Shown: positions 7,736 to 13,313 of the stretch, piece after piece
Numbering within the stretch: position 1 is the first letter of the stretch
Layout of the letters: every line of letters starts with the position of its first letter
Source: JADLEX01 sp964586775
GTDB lineage: Bacteria; Lernaellota; Lernaellaia; JACKCT01
DNA length: 13,313 nt
Assembly: GCA_964586775.1 (NCBI GenBank)
Contig: CAZPJD010000115.1
Coordinates: 1 to 13,313, forward strand
Direction of reading: 5' to 3'
Position numbers and translations under genes: made by a program
Notes under the pieces: model-generated
The model's input: the letters and a program-made list of their open reading frames with translations, nothing else
Databases searched by the model: none
What the model was told of the DNA's origin: nothing

Positions 7736-8475
7736 GGCGTGGGCTCCTCGACGACCGGCTTCTCATCCTTTGCATCGGCGTCATCGTCGCCGGGCTTGAC
7801 CGTCTTCGGTTTTTCGTCCTTCGGCGGCGGGTTCTCCGACAGCTCCTTCAGGCGTTTCTGCGCCGCGGGATTCAGGGAATCCTGTGCGCTCTGCGGGACC
7901 ACCGTGACCTGCACGCGGCTGCTGCCGGAGCCGATCACCTCGACCCGCTCGTCGGCGATGTGCACCACGATGCGGTTGCCCGTGAGCAGATCGGTTCCCG
8001 AATACACGCGCGGATTGCCCGTGAGCGTCACCGTCCCCTTGGCCTGATCGAAGGTCACCTGCTCGCAAAACACGCGGCGCTCGTTCTGGATCATCTTCAC
8101 CGAGCCCGATGCCACGAGGGTCTTGATGCCGCCGCTGCCGCTGGTGAGCGCCGCGACGCCCACGCTCGCGGGCTGATCGATGGTGGGTTTCGGCGTCTCG
8201 GTGGGTTCGCGTTCGTACTGGATCACGACCGTGTCGGCGTTCAGCACCGCCGTGTCCTGCAACGCGACGACATTGCCGATGAACCGCGCGACCTGGAGCT
8301 TGTTGTCCACCTCGGCGCGATCGGCCGCGAGGCTGATGGGCTTGGTGGTGTCGAGAACGAACGCGGTGGGCGGCGACTTGGTCGCCCCGGTCGCCCCCTG
8401 CCCGATCGCGGACGAGACCGGCACGGTTGCGGCCAGTACGACGATGATCGCCGCGATGACCCGCACACGCGTCAT
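7732..8475 (-). CDS. lptA: LPS transport periplasmic protein LptA (OstA-like)
   Basis: LptA forms the periplasmic bridge that carries LPS from LptC to LptD. The ATG at 8475 overlaps the lptC stop as ATGA and gives 247 residues, longer than E. coli LptA (185). Residues 1 to about 23 form a signal peptide (MTRVRV, hydrophobic core, SSA). The OstA/LptA repeat region follows, with PISLAADRAEVDNKLQVARF (46-65), NVVALQDTAVLNADTV, and VTFDQAKGTVTLTGNPRVY. An insertion rich in Pro and Thr lies near 90-105. The last 40 or so residues are a charged Lys/Asp/Glu/Pro tail with no structure expected. The open frame runs far upstream of 8475 on this strand, but that part is antisense to the glycosyltransferase gene; the overlap and signal peptide fix the start. 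Confidence 0.93.
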   Translation of the reverse strand: MTRVRVIAAIIVVLAATVPVSSAIGQGATGATKSPPTAFVLDTTKPISLAADRAEVDNKLQVARFIGNVVALQDTAVLNADTVVIQYEREPTETPKPTIDQPASVGVAALTSGSGGIKTLVASGSVKMIQNERRVFCEQVTFDQAKGTVTLTGNPRVYSGTDLLTGNRIVVHIADERVEVIGSGSSRVQVTVVPQSAQDSLNPAAQKRLKELSENPPPKDEKPKTVKPGDDDADAKDEKPVVEEPTP

Positions 8476-9032
8476 TTCGCCGCCTGTTGAAGCAATTGGA
8501 CGTTCCATAACGTGCTCTTCACGTCGGAAAGAAACTCGAGCCGCTCGTCCTCGATCGCGATCGCCATCCCGACGGAGGACATCGCCATACCCTCGCCCCG
8601 GATGAAGACCTGGGCGTCGGTGCGGATCGTGCGGTCGGTCTGCGTGTATTTCACGTGATCGGTCGTCAGCGTGTAGCCCTTCGAGCTGATGAGACGCACC
8701 CCGCCGTCCAGTTCCACGTCCTGCGTGTCGGTAAAAAGGCGTCCGCGCTCGCCCGCCAGACGCAGGCTGCCCGCGTTGTCGGGGTAGAAGAACGCCTCGA
8801 TCTCGTGGAATTCGGCCGTCTTGCGATCCTCGGTGTACACAGCTTCCTTGGCCCGTATCTCCCACTCCACGCGCCCGGCCTGCGTCCGCGTGAACGTGAA
8901 CCCTTCGGCCCGCGACGAGTTGCCGTCCTCGGTCTCCGGCACCTCGGGTTCCGATGGCCCGACGCCCGAGCCGCACGCCGTCGCGAGCACCCCCAACAAA
9001 GCCACCGACAAGAAAATCCGTAAGAAAACCAT
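8472..9032 (-). CDS. lptC: LPS export periplasmic protein LptC, possible lipoprotein
   Basis: LptC takes LPS from the LptBFG extractor and hands it to LptA. The 186-residue protein fits the LptC-like family. GFTFTRTQAGRVEWEIRAKEAVYTED, FFYPDNAGSLRLAGERGRL and KGYTLTTDHVKYTQTDRTIRT show the repeated strands of the fold. The N-terminus MVFLRIFLSVALLGVLATAC has a hydrophobic stretch ending at Cys20 with a lipobox-like ATAC, so it may be lipid-anchored instead of held by a transmembrane helix as in E. coli; the Ala at -3 makes this lipobox weak. No Shine-Dalgarno is visible before the ATG at 9032, and a sigma-54-type promoter ends about 18 bases upstream. It is the first gene of the array; kdsC or kdsD, often found upstream, is absent. 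Confidence 0.9.
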   Translation of the reverse strand: MVFLRIFLSVALLGVLATACGSGVGPSEPEVPETEDGNSSRAEGFTFTRTQAGRVEWEIRAKEAVYTEDRKTAEFHEIEAFFYPDNAGSLRLAGERGRLFTDTQDVELDGGVRLISSKGYTLTTDHVKYTQTDRTIRTDAQVFIRGEGMAMSSVGMAIAIEDERLEFLSDVKSTLWNVQLLQQAAK

Positions 9033-9049
9033 AAGAGCAGGGCCTTTTT

Positions 9050-9066
9050 AGCAGATTCCGTGCCAA
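9050..9066 (-). promoter_or_regulatory. rpoN: Candidate sigma-54 (-24/-12) promoter of the lptC-rpoN-ptsI operon
   Basis: The minus strand reads TTGGCACGGAATCTGCT. Against YTGGCACG-N4-TTGCW only one core base differs (CTGC for TTGC), and the GG-N10-GC spacing is exact. With the C of GC at -12, transcription would start near 9039, about 7 bases before the lptC ATG, so the leader would be almost absent. A competing weak sigma-70 reading is TTGGAC-N18-TAAAAA over the same stretch. The site lies in a noncoding gap and faces the operon that contains rpoN. Confidence 0.6.
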
Positions 9067-9125
9067 TAGTCCAAAGAAATCCGACGTTGCCGCAATCCGC
9101 GAGACAAAAAAGTCGAAAATCGGGG

Positions 9126-9148
9126 CTTCGCGGCTTGTGTGCGCGAAG
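9126..9148. promoter_or_regulatory. Dyad CTTCGCG-N9-CGCGAAG in the lptC/glycosyltransferase intergenic region
   Basis: A perfect 7-bp inverted repeat with a 9-bp spacer centres at 9137, about 98 bp upstream of the predicted sigma-54 start for lptC. That distance suits an enhancer-binding protein site. It also overlaps the possible -35 of the divergent glycosyltransferase gene, so it could instead be an operator for that gene. A 9-bp direct repeat AAGAAATCC (9074-9082 and 9146-9154) lies in the same gap. Confidence 0.4.
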
Positions 9149-9164
9149 AAATCCCCCGTAAATT
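9135..9164 (+). promoter_or_regulatory. Weak sigma-70-like promoter for the glycosyltransferase gene
   Basis: TTGTGT (9135-9140) and TAAATT (9159-9164) are 18 bp apart, with about 3 of 6 and 4 of 6 consensus matches. The -10 ends 7 bases before the ATG at 9172, so a transcript would begin at or next to the start codon. The match alone is weak; its position is the main support. Confidence 0.3.
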
Positions 9165-9171
9165 GGCCAAC

Positions 9172-10926
9172 ATGCGAAACGGCGGAACGGACGGGCGGGC
9201 GGTGGACGGGGCAATCCCGGCCGCGTTCGGCGTCATGATCGTCGCCGGGGTCGCGATCCGGATTCTGGACTTTCTCACGCTGCCGATCATCGAAAACGAC
9301 GGCGTGAACCTGATGATGTCCGCCCGAAACACCCTCGCGGGCCAGGGCATCAGCCCGTCCCTGACGCTGCCTTCCATGATCGTCGCGGCCATGTACGCCC
9401 TGTTCGGCGAGGGTCTGTGGCCCGCCGCCCTGCCGAATCTGCTCGCGGCGCTCGCCACCCTCGTGCTGTGCGTCGCGGCGGGAAGAGCGGCGGCGAATCG
9501 CGAGACGGGCCTGGCGGCGGCGGGGCTCTATGCCGTCTGCGCGCTCGCGATGTTCTACGCGCCGCTGCCCAAGCCCTATGCCCTGCTCGCCTTTTTCGTC
9601 ATGGTGGGCCTCGTGTGCTGGGCGGTCGCCGTCGGGCGCGAGGGGCGATCCTCGGCGGTTTTCGGCGTCCTGTCCGGCCTGGGTTTCGGTGCGGCCTTCG
9701 CCACGCACACCTTCGCCGCATTTGCCGCCGTGCCCCTGCCCTTCATCTGGATCGCTTCGTGGTTCAAACCCGACTGGCGCGCGCGACGCACCCCCACCCT
9801 GCTGGCGGGCATTGGCTTCGCCGCCGTCGCGGGGCTGCTCGTCGCGTGGCGCTTTCCCGCCTTTGGGTGGTCGATCTTCAACGACTACCTCATGGACTGG
9901 CGCTTCGAGATCGCCATTCCCGTGTGGTCGGTGCGCTGGGAGGGTTTGACGAACCTGTATTCGCTCTCGCCCTTCGCTCTCGCTCCCGCGCTGGGCGCGT
10001 ACTTCGCCAGGCGGCGGGCGCGCTCGCCCATCGAGACCTACGCCCTCGCTCTCGTCGCCCTCAACCTCGCGGTCTATCTGCTGAATCCGGTCAATCGCTT
10101 CCCGCGTGTGCTGCTCACCTCGATGGCGCCCCTCGCACTGCTGGCGGCAATCGGCCTCGCCGATCTCGTCGCGCGCCGGAGCGCCGCCGTCATCGCGCTC
10201 GCCTTCGCCGCCGCCCTCGGTCTCGTGCTCGTCGCCGTCGAAGCCATGAACACGCTCCCGGCGATGCTGGGCATGCTCGATCGCGTCTCGCCCGGGCTTT
10301 TCGCCTTGGTCGTCGCCGCGCTCTTTGCCTTCGGTTTCGCGGCGGGCCGGTGGAAGTCCGCGGCGCAGCTCCCGCGCGGAGCGATGCTCGCGGCGCTCGC
10401 CGTCTTCGCCGTCTCGACATTCGCCTACGCGGCGATCCACACGCGCGTCGCGCTGACGCGGCAGGCGGAACTGTATCAGCGGCGCATCGCGGGGCTCGCC
10501 GAGTGCGGCACGACATCCGACACGCTCGGCGGCGGTGACGGCGTCCACCTTTTGCTGCGCGGAACGCACAACTATTCCTGGCTCGTCGATCTGCCGCGCG
10601 AGCGGTTGCTGGACGCTTACGCTCGCGGCGTCGTGCCCGCCCTCGAGGCCGAAGGGGTGCGATGCGTGGTGGTGGATTGGAAGGACCCCGAAGGCGAGGT
10701 CGCGATGCTGGACGAGTTCGTCCGCACGGCGGACGTACCCGCGGATCAGGCGCGCAACCTGTTTCGGGAACTCGACGAGGACGCGCGTGTGCGCGTGATC
10801 GCCGAACGCGCCCCGATCAGCACCTACGCGATCGGCGGATACGAGCCCGCCGGGCGCGTGGCGCTACGCGGCGAGTTTGATCCGATCTGGCCGGCGGCAT
10901 GGTGGCCGTCGGCATCGCGCCCGTGA
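9172..10926 (+). CDS. GT-C membrane glycosyltransferase, ArnT/GT39-like
   Basis: The 584-residue protein has many hydrophobic segments between about 14 and 425 and a soluble C-terminal domain of about 155 residues. Its first loop, IIENDGVNLMMSARNTLAGQG (39-59), matches the acidic loop and following helix of GT39/ArnT-type enzymes, where an acidic residue is catalytic; Glu41 and Asp43 are the candidates. Such enzymes use a polyprenyl-phosphate sugar as donor on the outer face of the inner membrane. Donor and acceptor cannot be read from the sequence. The next gene resembles a polyprenyl-phosphate phosphoribosyltransferase, so a pentose donor is possible (inference). ATG 9172 is preferred; a GTG at 9139 would add 11 residues. 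No clear Shine-Dalgarno precedes either. Confidence 0.78.
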   Translation: MRNGGTDGRAVDGAIPAAFGVMIVAGVAIRILDFLTLPIIENDGVNLMMSARNTLAGQGISPSLTLPSMIVAAMYALFGEGLWPAALPNLLAALATLVLCVAAGRAAANRETGLAAAGLYAVCALAMFYAPLPKPYALLAFFVMVGLVCWAVAVGREGRSSAVFGVLSGLGFGAAFATHTFAAFAAVPLPFIWIASWFKPDWRARRTPTLLAGIGFAAVAGLLVAWRFPAFGWSIFNDYLMDWRFEIAIPVWSVRWEGLTNLYSLSPFALAPALGAYFARRRARSPIETYALALVALNLAVYLLNPVNRFPRVLLTSMAPLALLAAIGLADLVARRSAAVIALAFAAALGLVLVAVEAMNTLPAMLGMLDRVSPGLFALVVAALFAFGFAAGRWKSAAQLPRGAMLAALAVFAVSTFAYAAIHTRVALTRQAELYQRRIAGLAECGTTSDTLGGGDGVHLLLRGTHNYSWLVDLPRERLLDAYARGVVPALEAEGVRCVVVDWKDPEGEVAMLDEFVRTADVPADQARNLFRELDEDARVRVIAERAPISTYAIGGYEPAGRVALRGEFDPIWPAAWWPSASRP

Positions 10927-10962
10927 TTCGTTGACAACCCTCCGATTCCCGGCGGCCCGAAC

Positions 10963-10991
10963 TTGTCACGCACGGGGGCGACTCCTACAAT
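10963..10991 (+). promoter_or_regulatory. Sigma-70-type promoter before the UbiA-family gene, possibly leaderless
   Basis: TTGTCA (10963-10968) and TACAAT (10986-10991) are exactly 17 bp apart, each with 5 of 6 consensus bases. The site sits in the 75-bp gap after the glycosyltransferase gene. The -10 ends 10 bases before the ATG at 11002, so transcription would start about 4 bases before that codon. The lack of a good Shine-Dalgarno there fits a leaderless message. Confidence 0.6.
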
Positions 10992-11001
10992 CCGGGCCGT
11001 C

Positions 11002-11898
11002 ATGAACGGCGACGCGCAAAATTCGTGGAAGCGGGAGCTGCTCGTCAGCGTCCGGCCGAAGCACTGGATCAAGAACATTCTGGTGTTCGCCGCGCCCGCG
11101 TTCGCCCATGAACTCACGCATGGCTTCGCCTTTGCGCGGTCGATCTGGGCCTTCGCCGTGTTCTGCGCCCTCGCGTCGGGCAGTTACCTCTATAACGACA
11201 TGGCCGACGTCCACGGCGACCGGGCGCATCCCATGAAACGCACCCGCCCGCTGGCCGATGGCCGCCTCGATACGCGCACGGCGGCGCTCGCGGCGGCGGC
11301 GCTGACTATCGCGGGTCTTGCGGGCGCGTGGATGCTGGGGCCAGAATTCCTGATGGTCGCGGGAGCGTTCGTGCTCACGCACGTTCTCTACACGGCGTTA
11401 TTGCAGCACGTGGTGATCCTCGACGTCTTCGCGCTCGCGGCCAATTACGTTCTTCGCGTGGCGGCGGGCGCGATTGCCGTGGACGTGCCGATGAGCCCGT
11501 GGCTCGTCATCTGCACGATGCTGCTATCGCTCTTTCTCGGCCTGTCAGCGCGCTCGCTCGACTTCAAGCTGCTCAAAGACGACGCCGTGCTCCACCGCAA
11601 GTCGCTCGCCGACTACAACCCCTATCTGCTCGACCAGATGATCGCGGTCATCACCAGCGCGATCTTGGTGACCTATACGCTCTACACGATCTCGCCCGAA
11701 ACGGCCGAGAAATTCGGCACGGGTTCGCTACCGCTCACAGTCCCCTTCGTGCTCTACGGGATCTTTCGTTACCTCTACCTCATCCACCAGCAGGAAGAAG
11801 CGCCGACCTCGCTCGAACGCGCGCTCATCTCCGACCAGCCACTTCGCATCAACGCCGTCGCATACGCCGTCGTGGCATTTGCGATCATCTATTTCTGA
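11002..11898 (+). CDS. UbiA-family prenyltransferase, decaprenyl-phosphate phosphoribosyltransferase-like
   Basis: The 298-residue membrane protein opens with SVRPKHWIKNILVFAAP (16-32). The first UbiA metal-binding motif is NDMADVHGD (65-73), followed by RAHPMKRTRPLADG (74-87). This spacing and the HPxKRxRPxA segment are characteristic of decaprenyl-phosphate phosphoribosyltransferases such as mycobacterial Rv3806c. Those enzymes join PRPP to a polyprenyl phosphate to give polyprenyl-phosphoryl phosphoribose. HVVILDVFALAANYVLRVAAGA (136-157) and the ARSLDFKLL loop fit the second half of the fold. A quinone or heme prenyltransferase is less likely. ATG 11002 is preferred over an upstream TTG at 10963, which lies within the predicted -35. 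It is followed after 4 bp by the acyltransferase gene, suggesting coupling. Confidence 0.8.
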   Translation: MNGDAQNSWKRELLVSVRPKHWIKNILVFAAPAFAHELTHGFAFARSIWAFAVFCALASGSYLYNDMADVHGDRAHPMKRTRPLADGRLDTRTAALAAAALTIAGLAGAWMLGPEFLMVAGAFVLTHVLYTALLQHVVILDVFALAANYVLRVAAGAIAVDVPMSPWLVICTMLLSLFLGLSARSLDFKLLKDDAVLHRKSLADYNPYLLDQMIAVITSAILVTYTLYTISPETAEKFGTGSLPLTVPFVLYGIFRYLYLIHQQEEAPTSLERALISDQPLRINAVAYAVVAFAIIYF

Positions 11899-11902
11899 GC
11901 GC

Positions 11903-12676
11903 ATGGACGCGACGCCGCGACACCGATTTAACCTCTGGGAACGATGCCTGCTGGCCGTCGGGCCCACCGTGGTCGCGTGCCTGCTGCGCGCGTGGTGCGC
12001 GAGTTGCCGCGTGGTGCGTCGCGAGAATGAGGACGCGGAAAGGGACGCGATTCGCCAATACGGCGGATGCGTGTACCCCACGTGGCACCAGCGGATGTTT
12101 TATTTTTTTCACGATTTCGGATCGCGCCACGTGACGATGATGATCAGCCAGAGCAAAGACGGCGAATACGCCAACGCACTGGCGCTCAAGCTCGGGTTCC
12201 ACTCCGTGCGCGGCAGCGCTTCACGCGAGGGACGCACGGCGATGCACGCGCTGATCGAACGACTGCGCGAGCGCGCGGGCCACACGGCGGGCATGATGGC
12301 CGACGGACCCAAGGGTCCGCCGCGCGTGCTGAAGATGGGGACGGTGAAAATCGCCCGCGACACGGGAATGCCGATCGTCCCCATGATGTACGGCGCGAAA
12401 CGGCGCATCGTGTTTCGGTCGTGGGACCGCTACTTCCTGCCGGTGCCGTTCACGCCGGTGGTGGTTCTTCACGGCGACCCGGTGCCGGTGCCGCCCGACG
12501 CCGACGAGGCCGAGTGCGAGCGCATCCGGCGCGTCGTCGAGGGCCGGCTCAACGCGATGGCGGATCGGTGCGACCGTTGGTGGGGCGGCGAGCCCGTCGG
12601 GCGGCCAGGGCACGATCTGCCGCCGAATTCCGACGTGGAGTTCGCCGCGGATATTGCCAAACCCCCGGCGATTTGA
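11903..12676 (+). CDS. DUF374 lysophospholipid acyltransferase-family protein (LpxJ-like)
   Basis: The 257-residue protein carries the DUF374 landmarks in order: YPTWHQRMFYFF (58-69), ISQSKDGEYANALALKLGF (81-99), VRGSASREGRTAMHAL (102-117), and MADGPKGPPRVLKMGTVKIARDTGMPIVP (132-160). DUF374 includes LpxJ, the Kdo2-lipid IVA secondary acyltransferase of Epsilonproteobacteria, so a lipid A acyl transfer role is plausible beside LPS export genes; other members are uncharacterised. The N-terminus is moderately hydrophobic (14-34) and may associate with the membrane. The ATG at 11903 starts 4 bases after the upstream stop and has no strong ribosome binding site; an in-frame TTG at 11879 would overlap the previous gene. 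The tail after about 225 is polar and less conserved-looking. Confidence 0.85.
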   Translation: MDATPRHRFNLWERCLLAVGPTVVACLLRAWCASCRVVRRENEDAERDAIRQYGGCVYPTWHQRMFYFFHDFGSRHVTMMISQSKDGEYANALALKLGFHSVRGSASREGRTAMHALIERLRERAGHTAGMMADGPKGPPRVLKMGTVKIARDTGMPIVPMMYGAKRRIVFRSWDRYFLPVPFTPVVVLHGDPVPVPPDADEAECERIRRVVEGRLNAMADRCDRWWGGEPVGRPGHDLPPNSDVEFAADIAKPPAI

Positions 12677-12734
12677 AATCATCGCTTTTCGGGTTCAGAC
12701 GAAGGGACTCATTCGGCGGACGAACGGGGACGAC

Positions 12735-12884
12735 ATGCGGATTCTCAAGGAATTTCTGGTCTTTCTGAAGGAAGAAAAGCTGATGTGGCTCTCGCCCATC
12801 GTCATCATCCTCCTTCTGCTCGCGATCTTCATCTTCGTGACGGAAGGCAGCGCCGTTCTGCCGTTCATCTACGCGGGATTCTGA
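12735..12884 (+). CDS. Small DUF5989-like membrane protein
   Basis: The 49-residue product reads as a charged amphipathic start (MRILKEFLVFLKEEKLMW) followed by one transmembrane helix (about 19-38) and the ending EGSAVLPFIYAGF. This layout, with KEFLVFLKEEK, a run of Ile/Leu, and a GSAV-PFIY end, matches the small DUF5989 family as I remember it. The function is unknown. GGGGA lies 5 bases before the ATG; the frame extends upstream to 12654, but only this start has such a site. It lies 58 bp after the acyltransferase gene and just before a strong terminator, so it is probably the last gene of the unit. Confidence 0.75.
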   Translation: MRILKEFLVFLKEEKLMWLSPIVIILLLLAIFIFVTEGSAVLPFIYAGF

Positions 12885-12914
12885 TCGGGCTCGAACGAAG
12901 GTCCGGCGTTCGCG

Positions 12915-12965
12915 AAAACCGCCGTGCGGCGCGCGTTATCTGCGCCGTGCGGCGGTCGTGTTTTT
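12915..12965. terminator. Bidirectional intrinsic terminator between convergent genes
   Basis: Arms of 15 bases, ACCGCCGTGCGGCGC (12918-12932) and GCGCCGTGCGGCGGT (12942-12956), pair with two internal mismatches around a 9-base loop. On the plus strand TCGTGTTTTT follows the stem; on the minus strand the stem is followed by TTTTCGCG. It therefore suits both the plus unit ending at 12884 and the minus gene at the right edge. The minus gene's TAA (12936-12938) lies in the loop, and the right arm encodes its last residues. Confidence 0.82.
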
Positions 12966-13313
12966 CGGGGTCGGGCCGCGCGTCGGCGCCCGGACGCCGC
13001 GCACCTCGTTGACGATGGCCACGACGCGCTTGCCGAAGACATAAGCGCACCAGAAGCCGAGAGCGACGACGAGCAATTTCGCGATCAGCAACATCGCGGA
13101 GTAGATCCACACGCGCGTCGGCCGGCTCTGCACGATCTCCAGATCCGCCTGCAAACCCGCCTCGATCTCCACGCGCGATGTTTCGTCCTTCACTTGCGCC
13201 ACGAAGGTCCAGGGACCACGCAGCTTTTCGCCGAACTGGATCGGATCTTCGGCGCCGCCGAGCTTGCGGACGATGGTTTGCTTCACGTCCGCCGCGAAGA
13301 AGGCGCTTCCGGA
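12936..13313 (-). CDS. C-terminal part of an unidentified membrane protein, 5' end beyond the window
   Basis: The frame is open from the right edge (SGSAFFAADVKQTIVRKLGG) to a TAA at 12936-12938, 125 residues. The GTG at 13286 is in frame but needs no start role, as coding continues past the edge. A soluble part with LRGPWTFVAQVKDE is followed by one transmembrane helix (VWIYSAMLLIAKLLVVALGFWCAYVFG) and a basic tail ending TAARRR. I do not recognise the family. The layout suggests an exported or periplasmic domain anchored near its C-terminus. It converges on the DUF5989-like gene and shares the terminator hairpin. Confidence 0.7.
   Translation of the reverse strand, partial: SGSAFFAADVKQTIVRKLGGAEDPIQFGEKLRGPWTFVAQVKDETSRVEIEAGLQADLEIVQSRPTRVWIYSAMLLIAKLLVVALGFWCAYVFGKRVVAIVNEVRGVRAPTRGPTPKNTTAARRR

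Noticed and set aside
8476..10569. Very long minus-strand open frame continuing upstream of lptA
   Set aside because: It is antisense to lptC in another frame and to the glycosyltransferase gene. Its translation is low-complexity, Arg/Glu/Gly-rich, and the lptA start is fixed by the ATGA overlap and signal peptide.
10931..10936. TTGACA after the glycosyltransferase stop as a -35 element
   Set aside because: No -10 at the right distance; the TTGTCA/TACAAT pair further down fits much better.

Overview
The window is GC-rich, densely packed DNA from a Gram-negative bacterium with an LPS export machine. The combination of an lpt-rpoN-hpf-ptsN block with HprK, RapZ, an orphan mannose-family EIIA, HPr and EI resembles clusters in deltaproteobacterial lineages (Myxococcota, Desulfobacterota and relatives). 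That placement is an inference from gene content; no rRNA or other phylogenetic marker is present.

Left and centre (about 288-9032, minus strand, transcribed right to left): one tight array in the order lptC, lptA, lptB, rpoN, hpf, ptsN, hprK, rapZ, EIIA(Man), ptsH, ptsI. Several junctions overlap (ATGA, GTGA, TGATG), which suggests one operon with translational coupling. It joins three LPS-transport genes, sigma-54, a ribosome hibernation factor, and a phosphorelay of EI, HPr, two EIIA proteins and the HPr kinase/phosphorylase. No PTS permease (EIIB/EIIC) gene is present, so the PTS here looks regulatory. Beyond ptsI lie about 240 noncoding bases with repeated TGACCG/CGGTCA palindromes, then the probable first 15 codons of another minus-strand gene that leaves the window.

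Divergent intergenic region (9033-9171): on the minus strand it holds a near-consensus sigma-54 promoter (TGGCACG-N4-CTGC, with the required GG-N10-GC spacing) immediately before lptC. A 7-bp dyad lies about 98 bp upstream of the predicted transcription start. If functional, sigma-54 would help transcribe the operon that encodes it.

Right (9172-12884, plus strand): a GT-C (ArnT/GT39-like) membrane glycosyltransferase, a UbiA-family enzyme resembling decaprenyl-phosphate phosphoribosyltransferase, a DUF374 acyltransferase (the family of the lipid A acyltransferase LpxJ), and a 49-residue DUF5989-like membrane protein. These look like envelope lipid and glycan functions, which fits their position beside the lpt genes. 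A strong bidirectional hairpin terminator separates this set from a convergent, 5'-truncated minus-strand membrane protein at the right edge.

I found no mobile element, CRISPR array, tRNA or rRNA. The long antisense open frames are GC-driven shadows. Most of the window is conserved housekeeping; the interesting points are regulatory (sigma-54 self-control, possible leaderless starts, the palindrome cluster) and the polyprenyl-phosphoribose gene set.
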